Part shown: positions 23,837 through 32,500 of the stretch, in pieces
Position numbering within the stretch: position 1 is the stretch's first letter
How the letters are laid out: the number at the start of each line of letters is the position of its first letter
Source: a virus
DNA length: 51,248 bases
Strand: one strand, 5' to 3'
Virus record (IMG/VR): IMGVR_UViG_3300042517_000782
Coordinates: 1-51,248 of that record
The notes under the pieces: generated by a model
Databases searched by the model: none
What the model saw: the letters and a program-made list of their open reading frames with translations, nothing else
Told to the model about the DNA's origin: nothing
Position numbers and translations under genes: made by a program

Positions 23837-25138
23837 ATGGCATCATATTTTAATTACAAAATAGAAGAGTTTATAATTGAGTCTTTAGATGGAGAAAAAT
23901 CTATTGATGCCACTTCTTGTGTTGCCCGAATAAAATACTTTGAAGATATATTCAATCCATCAATTTTCATTTCAATGCAAGTTGTGAATACTGATGGTTT
24001 AATTTCATCACTTCCAATTCGTGGTGGAGAAAGAGTTCGATTAATAATTTCTCAAGAAGCAACAGGACAAAGAATAGAATTTACTGAAGATAAAAATCAA
24101 TACTACATTTACAAAGTTTATGGATCAACATCTCAATCAACAAGGGAAGCATTCTTTGTTGATCTTGCTCCAGTTGATATGTATAAGAATGAGACATCTA
24201 GAGTAATTAGAAGGTATCCAGAAAATCAAGGTTCAGAACAAAAAATTAGTGATTCTGTAGAACAAATTTTAAAATCTGTATTAAAGACAGATAGGAATAT
24301 TTTTGTCGAACCAACTCAAAATAGTTATGCATTTTATGGAAATACAAAAAAACCATTTAATGTCATCTCTTGGCTCTGCCCCAAATCAATACCTCCTGTC
24401 GGGAAATCTTCTCCAGAGGCTGGAACTGCTGGGTATCTGTTCTATCAAAGTAAAAATGGGTACAACTTTAGAAGTGTAGATTCTTTAATGTCACCTCTTC
24501 AACCTTCTTCAGGTGATTTGAAAAATTATATTCGGTATTTTTATAATGAAAATACAAATGAGTATGCAGATAATACTACTAATTTTAAAGTTCTTACAGT
24601 CCCAACATTTAATAAGAATGTAAATGTTCTTGATAATTTACTTGCTGGAATGTATTCAAGTTCAAATTACTTCCTTGATTTGAATACCAAAAAATTCAAT
24701 TATTATAAGTATAAACTTTCCGATAGTTATGAGATTATGAACCACGCATCAAGTGATAAAAAATCTCCAAAAATTCCACAAGGATTGGAAGAAAGTCCTT
24801 CTAGAGTAATGGTAAGATTTATTGATGGTATCGTAAAATCTCCAGGAACAGTGAATCCAAATGAAAAAATAGATGATAGAATTAGATATCAGGCACACTC
24901 TGTAACTAGATATAATTTAGCATTCAGTCAGATTGCCAATATTACAGTACCCTTAAATTTAAATCTTACAGTTGGTGATGTAATCTTCCTAGATATAGGA
25001 GAGATTACAAAGCAAGAAAAGCAAAAGGACAGTAAGAAATCTGGGTTGTATTTAATTGCAGAACTCGCACACGAATTCAGTGACAATCAGGGTTATACTG
25101 GACTTAAATTAGTAAGAGATTCATACGGGGAACCATAA
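23837..25138 (+). CDS. 27: gp27-like baseplate central hub protein
   Basis: The 433-residue protein has the gp27 layout: an opening MASYFNYKIEEFIIESLDGEKS and TSCVARIKYFEDIFNPSIFISM, then GGERVRLIIS and YYIYKVYGSTSQ (VgrG/gp27 tube-fold), FNVISWLCPKSIPP in the middle and a closing SDNQGYTGLKLVRDSYG. T4 gp27 trimers link the tail tube to the gp5 spike. It lies just before the gp5 homologue as expected, with 4 nt between genes. Confidence 0.82.
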   Translation: MASYFNYKIEEFIIESLDGEKSIDATSCVARIKYFEDIFNPSIFISMQVVNTDGLISSLPIRGGERVRLIISQEATGQRIEFTEDKNQYYIYKVYGSTSQSTREAFFVDLAPVDMYKNETSRVIRRYPENQGSEQKISDSVEQILKSVLKTDRNIFVEPTQNSYAFYGNTKKPFNVISWLCPKSIPPVGKSSPEAGTAGYLFYQSKNGYNFRSVDSLMSPLQPSSGDLKNYIRYFYNENTNEYADNTTNFKVLTVPTFNKNVNVLDNLLAGMYSSSNYFLDLNTKKFNYYKYKLSDSYEIMNHASSDKKSPKIPQGLEESPSRVMVRFIDGIVKSPGTVNPNEKIDDRIRYQAHSVTRYNLAFSQIANITVPLNLNLTVGDVIFLDIGEITKQEKQKDSKKSGLYLIAELAHEFSDNQGYTGLKLVRDSYGEP

Positions 25139-25142
25139 ATCT

Positions 25143-27182
25143 ATGTTAGAACAATCACTAATTAATCCTAATTTTGCAGGAAGAGATGGTTTCAAATGGT
25201 TTATTGGTATCGTAGCAAATACTCAACCAGATCGTGCTGACCTAGAGTATGGTTATAGAGTTCAAGTAAGAATTATCGGTCATCATCCAGGAGATGAAAT
25301 AGAAGATAGAAATCTTCCTTGGGCTCACGTACTAATCCCTACAAATATGGGAACTGGTGCAGGTGGTGCTGGTATTAGTATGAATACCCGTGGTGGTGAA
25401 GTTGTGATTGGGTTTTTTGCCGATGGGGAAGACGCACAACAACCAATTGTAATTGGTTCATTATACAATGGAGCAAATGTAGATTACTTGAATACTTTTA
25501 CGCAAGGAACAAAAGGATTTAAGTTATTCCAACAAAAACCAGGAGCAATTGTTAGTCCATATAACAAAACCGTAAGGAATGGCAAATCATCTCCAGGTGA
25601 ACCTGGAATAGTAAAAACATCTGGTTATCACAATGGAGCAGGGACTGTAGCAAAAGAAGTGATAGATAACAATAATCCAACAGTAACTATTCCAGGGCAC
25701 TGTAGAGAAGGAAAGGATGTTGTATCCCAAATCAATAAAGGATTAATCAAATTTATTCAGTTGATGAATGAAGTTAAGTACGTTAATGATACTTACATCA
25801 ATCCAGTTTTAAACAAAGTTACTGATATTTCATCAGAGATTGATGAGATTGCTATTGTAATATCTGATGCTCTGATATGGTTGGTAAAATATATACGAGA
25901 TGAAATTATAACAGGGGTCTATAATCTTTTAGAGGATTATATCGAACAAGTAAAACTTCCGAAGTGGGCGGAATTTTTAAAGAAGGCAGCAGCAGGTGAG
26001 ATTGCTGATGGGATATGGTGCCTTTTCTTAAATATCATCAAGAAAATAAAAAATTTTGTTTTTGAGTTTTTGTTTGGAATGATTGGAAAGGTAGCAAGTA
26101 TTCCAGTATGTTTAGTGGAAACTTTTACTGGTAGTATTTTGCAGTCAGTAGTAAATGAAATTCAAGATGCCATTCAACCTGCACTAGATCAGATTTCTTC
26201 TACTCTAGGTGGAGGAATTGGAACTGTAATGTCATATGTAGAAAAGGCAATTGGAATTACAAAAACAATTGCAAGTTTTCTTCAGTGTGAAGAATCTCCC
26301 TGCAAACAAGTCTTTAATTATGAAATGAACAAAGGATTTGTTCCAAAGGATGGAGACATTAAGTTCCAAAATATTATTAATTATTCTCCAGCACAAGGAT
26401 TGAGAAATCTTTTAGATGATGGTAAGAAACAGGCAGCAGGATTTTTGGGTGGAATATCTGGAGGGGAAGGATTGCCTGAAGAATTGGCACCATATGTTGG
26501 TGGTTGTGATGTAAGTCTTCAGTGTGGAATGCCACAAGTTAAGATTTTTGGTGGAGGAGGATCTGGCGCAACTGGAAATGCAGTTGTTGATTCATTTGGA
26601 CAAATTATGGGAGTTAATATTACAAATCCAGGTGGGGGATATTCTTCTCCTCCATATGTTTCATTCGAAGATTCTTGTGAAAATGGAACTGGAGCATATG
26701 GATATGCTCGAATTGAAAATGGGAAATTATCAGAAGTTGTGATGCAAAATCCTGGAGGTGGATATTTAGGACCAGATACATCAAATGTTGATGAAGAATC
26801 TGATGAAGAAACTTTAATACAATCTTCTTGCTCTATCCCTCCAGCAGAATCTTCTGGTGCTATTGTTTATCCTTATGTTCTTAATGTAATCATTGAAGAG
26901 ACTGGAATTGGATATTCTTCAGAGGACTTTGCAATTAATTCAAGTTGTCCTGATAGTGATGTGAGATTAGATTTAGAATTGGATGATGATGGAAGAATTA
27001 CTGCAGCAAAAATTACTAATCCAGGAACATCTATTAATACATACCCAGAGTTGGAAATAAATAGTGATACTGGATCTGGAGCAATTCTGAAACCCGTTTT
27101 AGGATTTAGTACAACTCCACCAGAGGAACGAATTAGTAATGTAGAAGTTCAAACTGTTGTATATTGTTCTGATAAGAAATGA
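25143..27182 (+). CDS. 5: gp5-like baseplate hub spike (OB-fold), without lysozyme domain
   Basis: The N-terminus is the gp5 OB-fold: GFKWFIGIVANTQPD, GYRVQVRIIGHHPGDE, LPWAHVLIPTNMGTG, and GGEVVIGFFADGEDAQQPIVIGSLYN (residues 16-112). Unlike T4 gp5, the next 250 residues are helical and hydrophobic (LIWLVKYIRDEIITGVYNLLEDYI and others) with no Glu-(x)-Asp-(x)-Thr lysozyme-like catalytic pattern. The C-terminal 220 residues contain repeated NPGGGY beta motifs. Translation of the next gene overlaps by 4 nt. Confidence 0.85.
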   Translation: MLEQSLINPNFAGRDGFKWFIGIVANTQPDRADLEYGYRVQVRIIGHHPGDEIEDRNLPWAHVLIPTNMGTGAGGAGISMNTRGGEVVIGFFADGEDAQQPIVIGSLYNGANVDYLNTFTQGTKGFKLFQQKPGAIVSPYNKTVRNGKSSPGEPGIVKTSGYHNGAGTVAKEVIDNNNPTVTIPGHCREGKDVVSQINKGLIKFIQLMNEVKYVNDTYINPVLNKVTDISSEIDEIAIVISDALIWLVKYIRDEIITGVYNLLEDYIEQVKLPKWAEFLKKAAAGEIADGIWCLFLNIIKKIKNFVFEFLFGMIGKVASIPVCLVETFTGSILQSVVNEIQDAIQPALDQISSTLGGGIGTVMSYVEKAIGITKTIASFLQCEESPCKQVFNYEMNKGFVPKDGDIKFQNIINYSPAQGLRNLLDDGKKQAAGFLGGISGGEGLPEELAPYVGGCDVSLQCGMPQVKIFGGGGSGATGNAVVDSFGQIMGVNITNPGGGYSSPPYVSFEDSCENGTGAYGYARIENGKLSEVVMQNPGGGYLGPDTSNVDEESDEETLIQSSCSIPPAESSGAIVYPYVLNVIIEETGIGYSSEDFAINSSCPDSDVRLDLELDDDGRITAAKITNPGTSINTYPELEINSDTGSGAILKPVLGFSTTPPEERISNVEVQTVVYCSDKK

Positions 27183-27754
27183 CCCTTAAAAAACCTCAAC
27201 CTCAACCCACGGGTTATGTAATTAGTGATCCTCAAGATGGGACCATTATTATCGGAAAAGATCCAGATTCAAAAAGACCTAGACAAATTGAATTAGGAGC
27301 ACAATCTTTAGGTTGTATCCGTCTTTTTGGTGATGGTGGATTTGATATCAGAAGTAATCCATCATCACAATTAAAAGATAACATCATCAGTAACTCAAAA
27401 GATGGTCTTGGGATCTATAGTAATGGAAAGGGAATTCATATTGATGCTGGAAATGGTGAGTTAACAATTACAGCAAGAAGTATTGTAATCAATGCCACAG
27501 GAGCAGACGAAGCAGGAGTTACAATTAGATCCGCACAACACATAAATTTAGATGCTGCTGATAATATTAAGATAGAGGGATCAAACGTTGCAGTAGCAGC
27601 AAGAAATAAATTAATTATAGCATCAAAAGGTCTTTTAAATATAAGAGGTAAAGGTGGAGTTCTGATTTCAGAACCAAAGACCAAATTAATTCCAACATCA
27701 ATATCTGATGTAATACAAACTGCATTCCAATTCATTCTTCCGGAGTATTTTTAA
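27179..27754 (+). CDS. Beta-helix spike protein, gp5 C-terminal-like (191 aa)
   Basis: The protein consists of short repeating beta strands: LGCIRLFGDGGFDIRSN, GLGIYSNGKGIHIDAGNGELTITARSIVINATG, AQHINLDAADNIKIEGSNVAVAARNKLIIASKGLLNIRGKGGVLIS. This is the triangular beta-helix of the gp5 needle that in T4 is part of the same polypeptide. Here it is a separate gene overlapping the gp5 homologue and the next gene, so the spike is built from split parts. Confidence 0.78.
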   Translation: MTLKKPQPQPTGYVISDPQDGTIIIGKDPDSKRPRQIELGAQSLGCIRLFGDGGFDIRSNPSSQLKDNIISNSKDGLGIYSNGKGIHIDAGNGELTITARSIVINATGADEAGVTIRSAQHINLDAADNIKIEGSNVAVAARNKLIIASKGLLNIRGKGGVLISEPKTKLIPTSISDVIQTAFQFILPEYF

Positions 27755-28473
27755 TGGACGCTGACGTAGTAAATTGTTCTTCGATGCAAGTTGGAGAATC
27801 TATATCTTTTCCAATTTCATCAGCAGAATTTTGGCCTAGTATTGATCCTCAAGCAATTTTTTCTCAACAAAATTGGGGCATCTCAAACTTTGTTGGAATG
27901 CATAATCAAGTTGGTCTTTATAATGGTATTGGATTATGGAATCAACTTGGAACTTATAGTGGAATTGGATTAGGATTGCACGTTGGTGGACACGTTGATG
28001 CTCAACCATCTTATGATAGTGCCGCAGTAACTACTGATTATGCTTCTCCGGATGGAGATCTCTGGGGAGATTGGGATTATAACGGAACCCCATTAGATTA
28101 CTTACACAATCATTCCGACGTTCGATTAAAGGAAAATATCAAAACCCTTGATAGTTCATTGGATAAAGTTTTAAATCTTCGTGGTGTATCATTTACCTGG
28201 AATAAGCAATTAAGTCCATATGTAGGTAGAAGAAAAGATGTTGATATTGGTTTAATAGCACAAGAAGTGGAAGAAATTATTCCAGAAATAGTTCAAGAAA
28301 CTTCAATTCCAAATTTAGATTTTCAAATTAAAAATGTAGATTATGATAGACTTGTTCCGGTACTAGTAGAAGCAATTAAAGAGCAGCAAAAGCAAATTGA
28401 GGACCTGAAGGAGACAGTCAGCAAACTGTCCACTCCTTCGGAAAAAGTCCAAGGAGTATGCTATGATACATAG
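27754..28473 (+). CDS. Baseplate/needle protein with C-terminal S74 (endosialidase-type) chaperone
   Basis: Residues 40-80 form a beta-repeat (GMHNQVGLYNGIGLWNQLGTYSGIGLGLHVGGHV), resembling a needle or tube extension. Residues 121-239 are a peptidase S74 intramolecular chaperone: SDVRLKENIKTLDSSLDKV, IGLIAQEVEEIIPE and a C-terminal coiled coil. Ser121-Asp122 is the probable autocleavage site. Such domains fold trimeric fibres then leave. The gene overlaps a small ORF by 11 nt. The first 120 residues would be the mature part. Confidence 0.78.
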   Translation: MDADVVNCSSMQVGESISFPISSAEFWPSIDPQAIFSQQNWGISNFVGMHNQVGLYNGIGLWNQLGTYSGIGLGLHVGGHVDAQPSYDSAAVTTDYASPDGDLWGDWDYNGTPLDYLHNHSDVRLKENIKTLDSSLDKVLNLRGVSFTWNKQLSPYVGRRKDVDIGLIAQEVEEIIPEIVQETSIPNLDFQIKNVDYDRLVPVLVEAIKEQQKQIEDLKETVSKLSTPSEKVQGVCYDT

Positions 28474-28660
28474 GTCACTACCCCCCGACAAGATGCAAAT
28501 TTCCAAAGAGCAACTCAAAGACCTCCAAGCAATGCACGAAGATATGGCAGCATATTTCACTGATGAGAATTTTCCCATTAGTGGAGAAACTTATTGGACT
28601 TGTGTAGAGTGTCTTGCTATTGCTAAACTTGCTGAACTTCGTGGAGAACTTGTTGCCTGA
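28463..28660 (+). CDS. Hypothetical protein (65 aa)
   Basis: AAGGAG at 28450-28455 supports the ATG at 28463, although an internal ATG at 28493 is also possible. The protein contains QISKEQLKDLQAMHEDMAAYFTDE and ISGETYWTCVECLAIAKLAEL, so it is short, mostly helical, with two Cys in a CVEC pair. Its function is unknown. It is the last plus-strand gene before the convergent gene at 29483-28731. Confidence 0.65.
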   Translation: MIHRSLPPDKMQISKEQLKDLQAMHEDMAAYFTDENFPISGETYWTCVECLAIAKLAELRGELVA

Positions 28661-28690
28661 TTTCAAAATTGACTTTTAATTCCAAAAATC

Positions 28691-28732
28691 GGGCAAAAAA
28701 ATCTCCGGGTAAAAAATGCCCCTAGGGTTTTT
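28691..28732. terminator. Possible terminator region between convergent genes
   Basis: GGGCA (28691-28695) can pair with TGCCC (28717-28721) across an A-rich loop, followed by the short palindrome CCCTAGGG and a T-run to 28732. The structure lies between convergent genes where a terminator is expected. The stem is only 5 bp and the loop is long, so this is tentative. Confidence 0.35.
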
Positions 28733-29483
28733 ATAACCATTCGTCATTAGCAGGGTCTTGTAGGAATTCAAGTATTTGTTGAGTGCTTTGAATTCTTTGA
28801 TTTAATTTATTTTTTGACTGTGTATAAGCATATTGTTGAAGTTCAAACTCTGATCTAGATGCCTTTAAAGTATTGACTTTATCAATTAGGTCATTTCGTT
28901 CGGTTTGAAGAATTTGTATTTGATTAGTTATATTTGTAATTGAAGTTGCATATCCAGCACATTCCCCACTCGTGCATCCCAAAAATGGGTTCGAACAAAC
29001 GTTAATGGGTGAGAAATAACTTCCTATTGCTACTTGATTGATATAATCCTGAGTTCCAATTCCAGCATTTCCGACTGTTAATGTTCCATCGGTTGGAGAA
29101 AATGGATTTGGTGCAGTATATGTGTATCCTCTATATCTTGCTTGATCTTGATTTACGATAGTTGTTGTAAGACCTGCAACCCAAGCAGTGGAACCACATC
29201 CAACGGAATTTGCTTGTTCTCCAATATCCAACACTAACTGCTGAAGATCTCTTATTTGAGTATTGATTGATACGACTTCTTCATCCAGTGATTCAATTGG
29301 AACATCAAAATTCTCAATTAATTGATTTGGACCAAAAACTTTTATTTGATGAGTTGAACCAATTCCAGTGGTAACTGCAATTCCAACTTCTAGAGTTTCA
29401 ATTTGAGATATTTGTGCTAAATCTAAAGAAATTCGTTGATTATAAAACGCAATAATCTCTTCAGTTTCCGAACTAATTGCCAT
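28731..29483 (-). CDS. Hypothetical structural-region protein (250 aa)
   Basis: The protein is flanked by coiled-coil segments: the N-terminal 20-90 region (LDLAQISQIETLEV...LDEEVVSINTQIRDLQQLVLDIGEQA) and the C-terminal 185-245 region (ITNQIQILQTERNDLIDKVNTLKASRSEFELQQ). The centre has Cys/Gly-rich segments with CSNPFLGCTSGECAG. Coiled-coil ends around a beta middle suggest a fibrous or whisker-like virion part. It is divergent from the 1741-residue gene and shares a palindromic late promoter. Not recognised. Confidence 0.7.
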   Translation of the reverse strand: MAISSETEEIIAFYNQRISLDLAQISQIETLEVGIAVTTGIGSTHQIKVFGPNQLIENFDVPIESLDEEVVSINTQIRDLQQLVLDIGEQANSVGCGSTAWVAGLTTTIVNQDQARYRGYTYTAPNPFSPTDGTLTVGNAGIGTQDYINQVAIGSYFSPINVCSNPFLGCTSGECAGYATSITNITNQIQILQTERNDLIDKVNTLKASRSEFELQQYAYTQSKNKLNQRIQSTQQILEFLQDPANDEWL

Positions 29484-29504
29484 TTATCAAAAAATACTAA
29501 TAAT

Positions 29505-29524
29505 CTTATTTATTGATAAATAAG
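29505..29524. promoter_or_regulatory. Palindromic bidirectional late promoter
   Basis: CTTATTTATTGATAAATAAG is a perfect inverted repeat of 9-bp arms with a 2-nt TG spacer. It holds ATAAATA on the plus strand (29516-29522) and its mirror on the minus strand (29507-29513). The plus gene starts 31 nt after the palindrome (29556) and the minus gene 21 nt on the other side (29483), so both can use it. Confidence 0.7.
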
Positions 29525-29555
29525 TCAGAAGAAAAATTAGTAGGATAATCTCCAA

Positions 29556-32500
29556 ATGCCTTTAGCGAGACTCGAAAATTTACTGAAAAATCTGAACGGT
29601 AATATTCTTTATGTAGATCCGGCACAGTTAGATTCAACGGATTCTACAGATAATAGAGGAAATTCTGCTTTAAGACCTTTTAAGACTATTCAAAGAGCAC
29701 TCCTTGAAGCAGTTAGATTCTCATATATTCAAGGTGCGAATAATGACTTATTCGACCAGACAACAATTCTAATTTCCCCAGGTACTCATTATATTGATAA
29801 TCGTCCTGGATTTTATGTAGATGGAGATACTATTAAAAATTATAGTGGAACAACCACTGTATTGCCAGAATTAACACTTCAGAGCATAATGGATCTTGAT
29901 GATCCTACTAATGAACTATACAAGTATAATAGTGCAGATGGTGGAGTTATTGTCCCTAGAGGTGTTTCCATTGTTTCAAGTGACCTTCGTAAGACAAAGA
30001 TTCGTCCAAAATATGTTCCTTATCCAACTGACGAATTAATACCATCCACCTCAATTTTCAGATTGACTGGTTCTTGCTACATCTATGGTTTCTCTATTTT
30101 TGATGGTGATCCAAACGGAAATGTATATAATTATCCTTCTTCAAATTTCAGAACACCCCCAAGTTATTCTCACCACAAACTAACTGCATTTGAATATGTG
30201 GATGGTAAGAATAAGTATGTGAAGAATGGGGTCACTCTAGATAAGACTGACCTTGAAATGTATTACTATAAAGTTGCTAAAGGTTTCGGACAAAATACTG
30301 GAATTCCTGTAATTATTGATTGGGGGGTTAATACTAATCCTGACTTATATCCAAATGTTGAAGAAAATAGAATTGTTGGAGATCTTGGATTTGGTACAAA
30401 TATAATCACGAACATTTATGCTGGAGACGGTGGACTTGAAATTTCTAACATTGTCACAGTAACAACTACTACAGATCATAATTTAAGTCCAAACACCGCG
30501 ATTTTAATTTCAAATGTTGGAAATGGTTCTCAGCAAATTGCAGAGTATAATGGTTCATTTACAGTAGCTCAAGTTATAAACAGCACACAATTTACATATA
30601 GACTTCCCTCAAATCCAGCATCTACACTTACTCCACAGGTCAATAGCGATTCTAAACTGACAACAGTTTCTGATACTGTATCATCAAGTTCTCCTTATGT
30701 CTTTAACTGCAGTTTGAAGTCTGTTTATGGCATGAATGGTCTTCATGCTGATGGATCGAAGGCAACTGGTTTTAGAAGTATTGTCACGGCACAATTTACT
30801 GGAATTTCACTTCAAAAGGATGACAATGCATTTGTAATTTATAATGAATCCTCTGGAACATATAACGACCAAAGTGCATTTGAGGATGAGTTCTTACATC
30901 AGAATTCTAGAGCAAGATATAAACCTGATTGGGAAAGTTTCCACATAAAAGCATCAAACGATGCATTCATTCAGTGTGTGTCGATATTTGCGATTGGATA
31001 TGCAAACCATTTTTCGGCACAAACTGGCGGAGATCAAAGCATCACCAACTCAAATAGTAATTTTGGAGCAATTTCTCTTTCTGCTAGTGGTTTCAAAAAG
31101 TATGAGTTGCCAAAGGATAATCACGGATTTATAACTCACATTATTCCACCTAAAGAGATTGATTCTCAAGAAGTAAATGTTACTTGCTTTGAATTAGATT
31201 CGGGTAAAACAAGTGACGTTGATTTGCCTACAAGAGTATATTTAAAAGGATATAATAATGAATTAACGGTTCCTCCATCAACTGTCAAAGAGTTTTCTAT
31301 CGGTGGAATGGTTGATGATAAAATTTATATTAATGTCGATGGAAATATATCAAATGCTACAGTATCTCCAAGTTATGGGTTTGATCTAACAATTTCTTCT
31401 ATTGATAGTTCTACAAATACCATTACTTTACTTAATAATCAAACTGTTGGTTCTATAACTGGAATTAATACATCGCAGGCAGTAAGAGTAGTATCAAATA
31501 ATGGTCAATTGCCTGATGGAATAGATCCACATAAAGTATATTATATTAATACTTCATTAACTACAAATACAGTACAATTATCAGAAAGCATATCTGCTTC
31601 TGAAGATGAAGATAATGTTATTGATATTAATGATATAGGATCAAGTAATAGAAATTTAAGACTAGTAAGCAAAGTATCTGATAGATCTCCAGGAACTCCA
31701 GGAAGTCCAATACAATATGACTCTGCGAATGATGGTTGGTATATTAATATTCAATCCAAACAATCATTTGTCGATGATGTTATTGCTGGAGGAGATCCAT
31801 CATTCTACATTACGAGATCTTATGACAATAGAAATCTAGATGATAAGATTTATCGTGCTAGATACGTAATTCCAAAAGATTCTTCAATAAATGCAGCAGA
31901 ACCTTCTGTTGGATTTATTCTACAAAGATCTTCTTCTGCAATTTCAGATCTATATACAAAATTAGATACTGATTTGTCCTCAGTATCTCAAGCAAGAAAT
32001 ACTAATCAAATTGTAGATGCTTGGTATGCATCTGATGAAGCAAATATTATAACCAAAAATCCTCACAATTTAAGAGTGGGAGATGTAGTCAATATTTACA
32101 ATTTGAAGAGTTCTAATGAACCATCTCCTGTTGGTTTGGGAACAGGAACTGGATATAATGGATCATTTATAGTTTCTAACGTTGTAAACGAACTTCATTT
32201 TAGATATGAAATTGAAATAAATCCAGGTACAATTACACCAACAGCAGAAACAACTAGAACTAATTGGCTAAACGTAAGAGATTGCAACTCTTCAACTTAT
32301 AGAGTTCCCCCATATACGATTGAAGATGACAATAATACTAGAGAATCTCTTCCTTATTTTAGTTGTGAAGAAATTACTAATGAATTCCAAATTTATAAGG
32401 TTGATACAATTCAGAAATATTCCTACAATGTATCAGATGGTGTTTATTATGTAACATTGAATGCTTTTAAGAATACTCCTGATGTTTCTCCGTTTGATGT

